From assembly GCF_037325665.1 (NCBI RefSeq), contig NC_090245.1, forward strand, positions 47,834,851-47,898,850: a DNA stretch of 64,000 bases. Reading direction: 5' to 3'. A program made the translations under genes and the position numbers. Positions 35,780 through 46,480 of this stretch are shown here, piece by piece (within the stretch, counting starts at the first letter, position 1; each line of letters begins with the position of its first letter). The DNA is from Littorina saxatilis. Its lineage: Eukaryota > Mollusca > Gastropoda > Littorinimorpha > Littorinidae. Under the pieces are notes generated by a model. That model searched no databases and was not told the origin of the DNA. It saw only the letters and a list, made by a program, of their open reading frames with translations.

Positions 35780-36060
35780 TACAAACAGGGTACAGTCAAC
35801 AAACAGGTACTTAATAAATCTGGTATTTCAGTTCTTTGCCTCTATTAATTCTAAGTCTTACAAAATGTGGAACCCTGGACACAATAACAGCGTAGAATCA
35901 GAATCAGATTACAAGTACAGAGCTTGCCATTTTTTGTAAGTGTATCTACTTCTGAATAACATTCAACCGCAGGTATATTTTATTTGTTCAAAACTGCCTG
36001 ACCAGTTGTAAACCGTCTGAGACTGGGACTGGGAGCGGGCTGTTTTCTTCGAGCACGGAC

Positions 36061-36139
36061 CACAGGCGGAAGGTATCGTTCACTGGACCACTTTCTATAG
36101 TAGTGGTCCAGTGAACGATACCTTAACCTTCCGCCTGTG
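36061..36139. repeat. Long palindrome upstream of MAF1
   Basis: Core arms 36072-36091 (GGTATCGTTCACTGGACCAC) and 36103-36122 are exact inverses, and outer arms 36061-36073 and 36127-36139 (CCTTCCGCCTGTG) add 13 more pairs with a small bulge. Confidence 0.85.
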
Positions 36140-36399
36140 CACGGACCTGCCACGTAAGTTTCTATCGATTTTGTATACCTGTTAGTGTGGCCAATACTTA
36201 CCAGTTACAATCTAATGATCCTGGGGCACTTCCTGGTCGTCTTTCATTTCTTTCACGATGACGTGATATTGACGTGTCCAAAAATAAACAACTGGGAATT
36301 TTTTTCAGAAGTGAAACTCCGTCTTCTTGTCGAGTTGTCTCTCTTCACGAACTCTTCTGCGCTGATCTTTTTCTCAAGTTTCTGAGGATGACGAGCTCA

Positions 36400-36900
36400 T
36401 CTATTTTTAGCGCTACCGCAAGTGCTCGCGGGGTATTGTGGGTAGAAATTCTGAAGGGGATTTCTGTTGCCAGCTGAGTCGAGAAGTCGGTCATTCAAAA
36501 AGCTCAAAGAACTGGGGTCATCTGATCAAGAAAGACAGTTCATTTTGACAGTAGACAAGGCCATTTGGTGGTGCTTTATTTGGTGGAAGCGGTGTGTGTG
36601 CCCGTCGTTTTCTGAAATCGCAGTATTTCCCTCGGCAAGGAGAGGGTACAATTGTTTTGGGTTCGGGATCAACAAACATGGCGGCTGCTGTTTGTTTTGA
36701 TGATTGTGGGTGCCCTCGAATGGACGACCATCAAGACTGTGACCAGCATCGATGCAGCAAATTGTCTCCGTCACTGTCTCATCCGAAAAGCATTCTAAGA
36801 AACATTAGCTTTACGTCCTTAAAGAGTTTTCCGTGTGTCCATTAAAGGAACCCGCGGAACAAAGACAAGTGCGAAGTAGGAAGTAAAACTGTCAACAACA
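36400..36900 (+). promoter_or_regulatory. Candidate MAF1 promoter/5' leader with YY1-like site
   Basis: A TATA-less stretch ahead of MAF1 with AACATGGCGGCTGC at 36675-36688, the YY1 core often found at the start of housekeeping transcripts. A frame starting at that ATG (MAAAVCFDDCGCPRMDDHQD) is open for 56 codons; it may be an upstream ORF or chance. The true leader and its splice to 37001 cannot be placed. Confidence 0.35.
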
Positions 36901-37000
36901 GGTCCGAGGTCAAACAACCCAAGTTGTTTGGAGAAATTGACCTGTTCTCATATGTCTGTGTGTTTGTGATTTCTTGATTAAGTATTATTACCAAAGAGCC

Positions 37001-37083
37001 ATGAAGCTGTTGGAAAACGCTCGGCTTGAAGCTGTGAACTCTCAGCTTTGTATGGATCTGGAGAGTTGCAGGATTGATGGAAG
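37001..37083 (+). CDS. MAF1: MAF1 exon 1 (start codon)
   Basis: ATG at 37001 (context AAGAGCCATGAAG) opens [16 protein letters not shown], matching human MKLLENSSFEAINSQL. The donor GGAAG|GTAAAA leaves two bases of an Arg codon. The 5' leader is unplaced but probably starts within 36400-36900. Confidence 0.95.
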
Positions 37084-40000
37084 GTAAAAATGCTGTCTCT
37101 GAATCTCTCTAAAAGTCTAACTCTAAGCATTAGGCCTAAAAAAAAAATAGGTGTGGTTACGGTAACCCGACCTACCCTATTTTTAGGGGCCGATCCTATA
37201 ACTTTTTATTACATTTGTCAAAAAAACAAAAAAAACAAAAACCCAGTGCAAAAAACGCAATGAAAGCGAAAGCGCCCGTGTCGCACACTTATTTCCCTGT
37301 CAAGTACCGTACTTTCCGGGTCATAAGGCGCGACTTTTTTCCTCGAGTTCGACCCCTGCGTCTTGTATAACGAAGCGCCTAATCCGTGTATGAAATACGA
37401 AAAAAATCAAAGAGACCGCTTGAGTACCAGTCAAACAACTTGTGATAATGCATGTTTCAGCTACTAGGTACTGCCCTGCCTTTGATCTGGCCGCACACAC
37501 AGATTTCCACTCTGTTAAACTCGGTCACTGACCGGTCACTGACCCCGATGCAGGAAGTGTTTCCTCTCTCAGATATGACAGGGGAACCACCTCTCATGGC
37601 AAAAACTGGGTCATTGACCCCTGGGAAGAAGGTCGTGTCTTTTAACAAGGCCACCCAGCTATCACAATGCCTTTGGTCACTGACCCCGATGCAGGAAGTG
37701 TTTCCTCTCTCAGATATGACAGGGGAACCACCTCTCATGGCAAAAACTGGTACGGTAGGTTTAATTTGTACACATTAGAAAAAAAGTTTTAAAAAAAAGT
37801 GATTGCCTACCTACCTACCCTATTTTTTTTGGCTATGTTACCGTAACCACACCTATTTTTTTTTTTTGGCCTTACACAATGTTATTTTTAAGAAACTTGT
37901 AAAAATAGAACAGCTTTCTTACTATTTTCTTGTTCTTGAACAAGTCCCACTTTCAATTTCATTCTTTTTTTTTTAAGTCTGGAAGCTGACGGTTCAAGGC
38001 AGGGTGGGAGTGGAACTGGAAGGCAACAGAAAGGTGCAAGTGGTGAATAGACCCCATCAGCATTCCAAGCTCTTGCAAACTTCAAAGCACAGAAAAGCAT
38101 ACAGCTATCTTGCGTGAGCTATAAAACCCAAGGCTACAAGTTCAAAGCATAACAATTTTAACATTACCAAAGATCATGCCTCGCGGATATCCAGCGAGAG
38201 CCGGTACTACTTGTCTCTGAAAACCTCATCAGAACTTAAGAAAATTCTTCCTTAGAATGAGTATTAGATGGTGTTTTCTTACATATTTAATTTTGTTTGA
38301 AATACTGACATATCTGCAACTTTCACCGTTCATGGCTTTATTTTCGTGTTTGTGCGAGGATTTACGAAGGAGCAGAAGCACTAATCACATGACGTCATCA
38401 ATACTTGTGCTTTCGGGTAACAAGAGTTACCTCCCTTGCAATGAAATTGTTGCATCGACTTCGTTGAAAATCCGGCTCTTAACACAAAAATAAGGGTGCA
38501 TAAATCAGGCATGACTTCTCACGGGCATGTCCAATATTTCACTTTGAAAATAGATTTATCATTTAGTTAGTTTAGATGGGGTTTTCAGATACCCTTCGCT
38601 GCTCAGAGTCAGATACAGAAAAGGTCTATTTTGTAAACAAAGGATCTCGGCAGTGTGGGTAGGGATGGGTGTATAATGTAATCAGAACATTAAAGATGAT
38701 ATATATATGAGTTGCAAATTGCATGAACCTTTCAATCGGTTCACATAATTTCCTTGTTTTTAATATTTTTCTTCATAAGAAAATTTGAAACCAGAAAAAC
38801 AAGAAAAATATAGGAAACATCCTTTGGGTCAGCAAGGGAAGTAACGCATCTATACGCAACTGCACAAACAGTAAATCTGTAGTTCTTAAATATTTTGATT
38901 ATCAAAATGGCAACATTCTGTTCACGCTTCACGCCTTGCAGTTGAAATGTGATTCTGTTGCATGGCAAATTCAACAACCCGAAAAAGTGAATCCTCTGAA
39001 AGAAAAGTTTAAGAACGATTGTGTGTAAGACTGGCTGCATAGAGAACAGAAGGCAAAGTTCTGCATTGAGTGACGATTGACGATGTTGTTGACTCATTTG
39101 GACGGCATGGGTGAAAATGTTATGCAGTGTTCTTGGGTGGAGGGACGAGTTCTTATTGTCTTTGTGATGGTAAGCTCATTTGTAGTGTACACGACATGAT
39201 AAATAAGAGTTAAAATTAATGTATTACCTTTCTGTAGAAACTTTGTGCAGCTTTGGTGTCCCGCCACTTGAGGAAAACAAGACAGTTGTTAGTAGACAAA
39301 GGTGTGTGTGTCACACATTACTAGCGCATGATTTTATTTAGTTTTTTCTTGCTGTCAACAGAATAGAGAGTTACTCCTGCAAGATGGCTGGGCAGGACAA
39401 GCGCCTGTTCAAGCTCTTGTCGCGAGAAAATGGGGAGATACCAGGGGGGTTACAGGCGCTGTCACCGCCGCAGAGCATGGGACCCACCTCACACAGTCCT
39501 GGCAGGTTGGTGCTCTTCTTTGTGTTTGTTTATTTTCATTCTGTCTCTCGCTTGCATTGCTTCAGTTCTTTGTGCTTGATGTTTTGTCTTGTACAGAAGT
39601 CAGAGTTTCATTTAACCCTTTCTCTGCCTGGAGGTTGTCACTGTCTGCTGACGTCTTGTGATAACTGCTTCGCGCGCAAAAAATTTCAATAAACAACAAA
39701 AGAACACCAAAAAACAAACAATGTCTCTGTGTGGTGTATTCATTTATACATGAAGGGCTAACTGTAAATTGTCAATACAGGTAATGCTTTGTACACACAT
39801 ACTGGCAGCAAAGAGGTTAATTGTGGACTGAGGGAAGGTATTGTAATTTGTATGCTGTTTTTAGTCAAGAGTTTCATTGGTTTTGGATGGAGGGAAAGTA
39901 CAGTAGTGTCATTTGTATGCTGGTTTAGAAGTGCTATTGTGTACTGAGGCAAGGTATTGTAAAGGTGTTGTAATGTGTATGCTTGTTTTGCAGTGCTGTG

Positions 40001-43000
40001 TACGGGTCGAGCCTGGAGATGGACGACAATTTCCGTGAGATACAGCTGTGTGACACCATCTCCACCAAAACCCTCTTCTACCTCATCTCCACCCTCAACG
40101 CCTCCTTCCACCCCGACTACGACTTCAGCAAGGCCAAGAGTGAGGAGTTCAGCAGAGAGCCAAGCATTCAGGTAAGTTCACTCACTTGACACTTTCACCA
40201 TTACATATTCACTGATACTCTGACACTGTCGCCAGGTAACCCACACGTTGTCACTAGGTAACATGCATACTGACACTGTCACCTGACACTTTTACTGTTA
40301 AAATACGCTTTTACTCTGACACTGGGGTCTGAACAGCAGCAGCTTACATTTTTAGTTATACTATGAGTATGATACTCTGCTGCTGTTTGTATAGAAGGGA
40401 CAGTAGCCAGGTCATCATCAGCTGGTTTAACAGAAAGCATGTTAGTTGTCAAAGCAACGGGCATAGCCCTGGGCAAAGTGAGGCTGTTTTGTTTATCAAC
40501 ATGTTCATGTTTTGTTGGTGACTAGTAGAGATGGAGCTTTGACATAGATTGCAATTTGCATTGAAGTTATACATTATTTGTTTGTTAATTTGGTTCATGT
40601 CCTGTTTGTTTTCATGTATGGGTATGTGGGTAATAATGAATTGATGTGTCTGTATGAAGGGCATGTGTAAGCACAAAGTATGAACCATTGCATGTTTGGC
40701 TGTGCTGGATATAGGACAAGCAGCTGGCAGCATAAACAGTGTTTGTGGAGGGTGTGAGGTTGGCACCAGTCCAGAGAGCGGGCCAGCCAGCCAGTGTTTG
40801 TGTTGACTTGGCAGAGTGTTCTAGTAAAGGGGATTGCTTGTTGCGCAATCACACCTTGTCACTTAAAGCCCATTTAGTCATTCACCTTTGCCAGATTGTA
40901 GTTACCTCACCAGATTGTAGTGTTAGAGTTAATCCGTTGAAGTGTGTTGGTACCCTTTGGTGAACCCTCTATTTTAAGGTAATCCTATCAGAGTGTTTAC
41001 CTGTATGTATGGTGAGGATGTTGGTCATTTCTACAATAACAATGTAGGGATTGACACAGTTATGGCAGAGGTTTTTTTTTTCTGAGTGTACGCAATAATC
41101 TGTGTATGTGGACAAGTGCATATTTATTATTGGCTTGCTCTCACAGAGCTGTTTTGGTTTCTGCCCTTTTTGCTGCCTGTCATACTATTACTACTTTGCT
41201 GCACTGTTCAGAGGGCTAGGGGCTAAACCCATGTTACTGCCTTGAAAATCGTGTGTATTTGCTTGTGAAATGTTCTAAATGGTTAAATTAAAACAAATTA
41301 TGATAACTGTGACTGGGTGTAGTAGTTGGTAGTTATAAAGACATGTAGTGTTAATATCCAAGCTGGGAGTTCTAATAATGAAGACTTTTTAATGTCCCCT
41401 TTTGGTTAGAGCTCAAGGCAATATAGTGATCTACAACTGACAAACACACATACACAATGATTTATACAGAAGACATTGACCTGTATGTGTCTGTGCAGTA
41501 ATGACATGTTGTGACTTAAAGTTATGGAGCAGATGTGACTGTAGGTTAATAATGTGATTTGCTTCTGTGTTTGCAGGCTGTGATGACGGCAATTGACACG
41601 CAGCTGTTTGCAACGGCAGGTGATCAGTTCGGTGCTCTCAAACAGCAGCTGTGGACCGCACTCGATGGAGAGATTGACCTCAAGGACTGTCACATATACA
41701 GGTCTGTCTGCCCCCCTGTCTCTCTCACAGATTCTCTTTTACTCACCAGGCAGAAGAATCTCCAGTCGTTCATGCATGGGTGAAACTTTTCCGCCTTAGG
41801 GCGGAAATCCGCTAAATGAAATTGGTCAAATAAGGAATTCCTTATTTTGAAAATCTGTTAAAAAAATTAAAAACAATTTTTTTTTGTTTTGTTTTTTTGC
41901 CGGCGATCCGATCCGTATTTTCTCTAACACAGTGACCGGACATCGCTGAGTCTTTGTTTCACTGAGCTCGAATTATCGGACTACAGCTTGGCATTTCTTA
42001 CCATTGTTTACTGTGCAAATGTGTGTGTTTGAGATACCAGGAGAGGCCTACTTTTACCCTTAAAAAGTCTGATTTTTCGTTTTCTTCTGGGGGGGCTTTG
42101 CCCCCCTGGGCCCCCTAGCAGGGCGTTGCCCCTGCACCCCACCAGGGCCCAGGCGGCCCAAGGACCCCGGCCTCATTTTCCTTATTTTCAATTCTGATCA
42201 GTTTCACCCATGTTCATGTCTGATATGGAAAAGCATGATTGATTTTGAGGCTGTAAGCAGCAATCCTCATGTGTCAATAATGTTTTCTTCTTCTCATACA
42301 TCAGGGTTCAGGGAAAATGTAAGTATTAGACGGTAAGGTACAGTTAAGTTCACCATTGTACAACATTACAGGCAACCGTGCCAAGTGAACGTTTGTAAAA
42401 CATGCTGCTGTGTGTTGTTACCAGGTGAAAATGTGTAAAACGTGCTGGTGTATGCTGTGCCAGGGGCAAGTGTGTAAAACATGTTGCTGTTTGCTGTGCC
42501 AGGTGAACGTTTGTTGAACGTGTTGCTGTGTGTTTCAGCTACAACCCAGACCTGTCGTCAGACCCGTTTGGAGAGGAAGGCTGCATCTGGTCCTTCAACT
42601 ATTTCTTCTTCAACCCCAAGCTGAAACGCATAGTCTTCTTCCACTGCCGCTCCACCAGGTCTGTGTCTGATGGACTGTCATAGCTGATTGTAGCTGGAGG
42701 GGGTGGGTGGGGGTTAGAGGCACGGCCAGATCTTAAGAAAAGCGCTTGATATTGACTGATCTGTGTCATAATTGGATCTGGTTCTGTTCGTGGGAGAGAG
42801 ATTCTGGGTATGTGTTTTCTTTGTAACTGAAGGGCCGAAGTAGTCTGGTTGAGTCAAGAGGGGGGGGGGGGGGGGGGCTGTTGTGTTGGCAAGAACCATC
42901 AGCCATGTGTCACATTATTATAGGGAGAGAGTAAGTAGACTGTGATACTGCTATGTATGGTTGAATGGTAATGACATGCATGTATGGTTGATTTTTCAGT

Positions 43001-43616
43001 CGGTCGGCCCCCTTTGGAGACTCAGGCGTTGCTGACATGGATATGGACGACAACGAGCGCATGATGTTCGACCAGTGAGTCTTACTCTTTCATACCGACA
43101 CATATCCATAAACACACCCCGCTGTCAGAGACACCGTCTTCTTCTTCTTCTCGTTCGATCCTTCTAGACATCCACTCCTGTGGTTCGCACGAATGCCACC
43201 GACTTCTTTAGGGCCACGAGGTTGCCAAACAGCTTCTCCGGCCAAGCTGTGCTTCTTTTTTCTTCCTGCAACAAGCATTCTTGTAGAAGGTGTGCTAGAG
43301 CCACAGTCAGTAGGACAGCTGTACGAGACATCAAAATCTGTGAGTCTGACAAGCAGTATGGTTTGCAATTTTGTGAGCAGGACGAGTGCTTGTTTACATT
43401 ATACGAGGTACAGGTCGTGGGGTGTGTCTCATCTGTCTCGCAAGGCAAGAGATACACAACTTCTTTTGCTCACAGTATAATATTGAGTGTACAAGCATTT
43501 GTATGAGAAGGAACAATCGCATTATCGACTGGTTTTGAGTGTATTTTTATGAGAAGGAACAATGGCATTATTGACTTGTATGTGTTGTGTATTACAGGTA
43601 TGACGATGACCTGTAA
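37001..43616 (+). CDS. MAF1: MAF1, repressor of RNA polymerase III transcription (gene span, 7 coding exons)
   Basis: Coding exons 37001-37083, 39362-39505, 39994-40171, 41577-41701, 42539-42658, 43000-43074 and 43598-43616 join in phase to 248 codons including TAA (247 residues; human MAF1 is 256). MAF1 is the nutrient- and stress-controlled repressor that binds RNA polymerase III and lowers tRNA and 5S rRNA synthesis. Conserved blocks are [68 protein letters not shown] and [18 protein letters not shown]. The acidic tail ends QYDDDL. It lies head to head with the LUBAC gene and is complete. Confidence 0.96.
37135..37877. mobile_element. TIR element in MAF1 intron 1
   Basis: Ends share AATAGGTGTGGTTACGGTAA on the left and its inverse on the right, next to A/T runs and AGGCC. 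Inside is a piece with CCGGGTCATAAGGCGCGACT and a 139-bp direct repeat (CACTGACCCCGATGCAGGAA at about 37537 and 37676). Confidence 0.75.
39362..39505 (+). CDS. MAF1: MAF1 exon 2
   Basis: After AACAG the frame gives [19 protein letters not shown] (human [19 protein letters not shown]), then [19 protein letters not shown]. Donor GGCAG|GTTGGT; phase 2 at both ends. Confidence 0.95.
39994..40171 (+). CDS. MAF1: MAF1 exon 3
   Basis: It encodes [20 protein letters not shown], then [20 protein letters not shown] and FSREPSIQ, the first conserved block of the Maf1 fold. Acceptor TTTTGCAG, donor TTCAG|GTAAGT; ends in phase 0. Confidence 0.96.
41577..41701 (+). CDS. MAF1: MAF1 exon 4
   Basis: It encodes [20 protein letters not shown] then [20 protein letters not shown]. 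It aligns with human [29 protein letters not shown]. Acceptor TTGCAG, donor ACAG|GTCTGT. Confidence 0.94.
42060..42200. repeat. GC-rich dispersed repeat fragment in MAF1 intron 4
   Basis: A block GGGGGGGCTTTGCCCCCCTG, CAGGGCGTTGCCCCTGCACC with self-complementary pieces, unlike the A/T-rich intron around it; similar in style to ends of hAT-type elements. Confidence 0.4.
42539..42658 (+). CDS. MAF1: MAF1 exon 5
   Basis: It encodes [20 protein letters not shown] then [19 protein letters not shown], the most conserved Maf1 block. Acceptor TTTCAG, donor CCAG|GTCTGT; phase 2 at both ends. Confidence 0.96.
43000..43074 (+). CDS. MAF1: MAF1 exon 6 (acidic tail)
   Basis: It encodes [25 protein letters not shown], the acidic C-terminal region. 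The donor CCA|GTGAGT overlaps an in-frame TGA that is met if the intron is kept, so retention would only trim the last five residues. Confidence 0.88.
43598..43616 (+). CDS. MAF1: MAF1 exon 7 (last codons and stop)
   Basis: After ATTACAG a 19 bp coding piece completes CAG and gives YDDDL and TAA. It was chosen over the read-through stop in intron 6 because exon 6 has a strong donor and this piece continues the acidic tail. AATAAA at 43925-43930 is a fitting polyadenylation signal. Confidence 0.82.
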
Positions 43617-43924
43617 GTGCCTTCACCCCATCGTGGGCTTTGTCTTTCTCAGCGGCAGCTGACCATCGTTTCCATCTCCATGGCGACACAACAGCCCCCC
43701 TCACTCTCTGTGCTCTACACTCCTGGCTTGGAGCCAATCTCAGCAGTGCGGAAGGAGCTTGCCAGCACCCCCTGTTGTGTCTTCTATCAGCATTGTATCA
43801 TCGCTTGGGTTGGCGACTCTGCTTCATCCATTATGGTCGTAGCATGGATTGACAGCGTTCGTTGCCGACGTGCTTGTCTTTGGGATTTAGTGTTTCAATG
43901 GCACTGTGCTTCTTCACACCTTGA

Positions 43925-43930
43925 AATAAA
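43925..43930 (+). terminator. Candidate MAF1 polyadenylation signal
   Basis: AATAAA lies about 310 bases after the MAF1 stop codon, in a T-rich context typical of a 3' end. A longer 3' UTR is possible, since more A-rich signals occur further on (for example near 47843). Confidence 0.5.
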
Positions 43931-46048
43931 CAGTAGTTTTTCAGTTTGCTGTACTTTCTTTGTAATTGCCACTTGTTTGAACAGTATTAAGTTAGATTAT
44001 ATTACACAGCTTGCCATATAGCTGAAGTGTGTTTACCATTCTTTTGGGTTGGTTCCTTGCTGACCTCTTGAATCCTGAGGCATAAGTCAGGTCAGTTGGC
44101 GGGTTCCATCAGAAATAATGTATATCAGTGATACTGTACCTTGTATCCAAATAAGCATCTGCTTTGAAGTATTGTTCCTAGATGGACGGTCGAAGAAAGT
44201 GAAGATCTGAATTTGTCAGAAGTGAAAGTGACAGCTGTTATTTTGTCTTCTGCTTAGGTTTGAGCTGTGCATTATCTTTTGCTTGCCGGTTTGTTTTGCT
44301 TTGTGATGGCAACAGACTTTATTTTGTAAAGCCGCTCAATGTCCAAAATTCTGCGATGTTGAATTAAAAGCTTTGAATCAGTTTCCAGTTTAAAATGTTT
44401 AGCTGTTTGCCATCTTTCTTTGGCTGTCAGTCCTGGGCCATCATTTGATAAGCAGACACTGAAGTCACCTTTTGATTTATCCACTGATTTTTGTTGTTAT
44501 TACTCGCTGTTGTGTTACATTTGTACTTCCAGTCAACAGTGGTTTGTGTGATGTAGAAAAGGCAAGTTAAGGTGTAGTATGTTACATATGTAGATGGACA
44601 GTAGCCCAACAAGCAGCAATTTTTTTTCCATCAATTTCCTTGTTCTTGTCATATGATGCGTTTCTTGGTCTTATTCTCTGAGTAAATGACAAGCATTTGC
44701 AGGAACATTACACAGCAATCTTTATTTAAATTGTTTTTAGGAAACTGATAACAGATTTGGAAAAGAGCTATTCATTAAAAATACTGAATGTTCAGAATCC
44801 ATGAGGTTTCAAGGCCACAGGCCCTCATGTTCCAGAAACATGTCTTGATGCTGATGGTGGTTTAAGTGCAAAAATACATGTGCACCAATACCAGTATTCA
44901 CTTTCCTTTTCTAAACGCTGAACAGAATTTGACAATTTATCAAATGAAAAGTTCACATGCAACCTTGTCGGAGTTGATGTAGAGCGTGACTGGTCTTCAT
45001 CCAGACCTCTATGAGCAGTATGTCAGTGCTGGTTTCCCTCGCAAGTCTTGTTCAGAGATGAGCAAGGCTTCCACATTATAAGACATAAGATCATTTATTG
45101 TCCATACAATTAAACAAAGTGTGGTTCATCTGTTCTTGAACAACCAAACAACATTTGACAACAACCAAAAACATACAAAGTTAAATAAAATAAAGTTTTT
45201 AAATCAGTTCAGTTTCAGATGCTCACATGTTCTCATCTTGTAAGTTTTAATCTCAGTGCAACTATAGTGGCTCACACAGACCTAATTTTTCTTCAATTTG
45301 GTTCAAAGTCACTTTCTTTTGCTTGATCGTGAAACTTAGGTGTTTAATGCATGTTGTTATTCAAGATCAAAAGTAAAACTGTGAGGTATGAGTGAAGATG
45401 TACATGTGTTATGTTTTGATTATATGTTTAAAAAGATACTGAACATTGTTCCATTTTCTGTGAAGGAAGCGTATTATAAAGGAAGAAATCTGATTTAAAA
45501 GTTTCAGATGAAGCGAGTGCTATTAAATAGGCATACAGTGGGTGCACACCAGTTTTTGTAGTTTGGAGAACTGAGGGGCATTTTTCCAACAACTGAGGGG
45601 TATTATCTAAAAATAAAAAAAACCTGAGGGGCATCATCTAAACAAATGAGTAGTATCTAAACAACTCATGGGTGTTATCTAAATATCTGAGGGATTTGTA
45701 GGTACAGTGTGCTGCTATTTATGTCTTATCTTAATGGGAGAAATATCGTCTTCTTTTTTCTTCAATTTGTAAAACTTGATCAAAGTGTGTATCATCAAAC
45801 TATGCAGCAAAAAATCAGCAAACGGTGTAAATTTTTTGATAAAAGAATCTTTGTCAAGTTAACCTCTGCTTCTCCGTTGAAATTGAAGATCTATTGTGCT
45901 GCCTTTATTTCAGTTTGAGTTTCATTGGTATACCTTTGTTGTTGTGGTGTTAAGCACTTTGATGTTGTCAATGATTTTGTGTAGCAAATTCCCCTCCGAA
46001 TGCAGACTGAAGTGAATGTGAAGAGTGGCACAGGGCAGGTGTGAAATA
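43930..46048. other. Gene-free region 3' of MAF1
   Basis: A/T-rich sequence without recognisable exons; it may be a long MAF1 3' UTR. A piece at 45080-45200 (AAGATCATTTATTGTCCATA) resembles a LINE tail. Confidence 0.4.
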
Positions 46049-46480
46049 CAGTGGAACCCCCAATTTAAGACTCCCTCCCTTAAAAGACCTTGTTTTCTCA
46101 GATGTTCTGATCTTAACCTCTGTAAATGTACCCCCATTTTAAGAGTCCCTCCTTTTTAAGGCCCTGTTTTCTCAGATGATCTATTCATAACCTCTGTAAA
46201 TTTACGTCCATTTTAAGAGTCCCTCCTTTTTAAGCTGTTTTCTCAGATGTTCTGTTCATAACCTCTGTAAATGTACCCCCATTTTAAGAGTCCCTCCTTT
46301 TTAAGCTGTTTTCTCAGATGTTCTGTTCATAACCTCTGTAAATTTACCTCCATTTTAAGAGTCCCTCCTTTTTAAGCTGTTTTCTCAGATGTTCTGTTCA
46401 TAACCTCTGTAAATTTACCCCCTTTTTAAGAGCTGCTTTTTTCTCAGAATGTTGGAGGTCGTATGAGGGGGGTTCCACTG
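46049..46480. mobile_element. MITE A with internal tandem expansion
   Basis: Terminal CAGTGGAACCCCCAATTTAA and GGGGGGTTCCACTG frame about five tandem copies of an 80 bp internal unit (CATAACCTCTGTAAATTTAC, TTTTAAGAGTCCCTCCTTTT). Confidence 0.85.

Noticed and set aside
43000-43077. MAF1 ending at the TGA just after exon 6
   Set aside because: The TGA overlaps a strong GTGAGT donor, and a proper acceptor with an in-phase acidic end (QYDDDL) lies at 43598.
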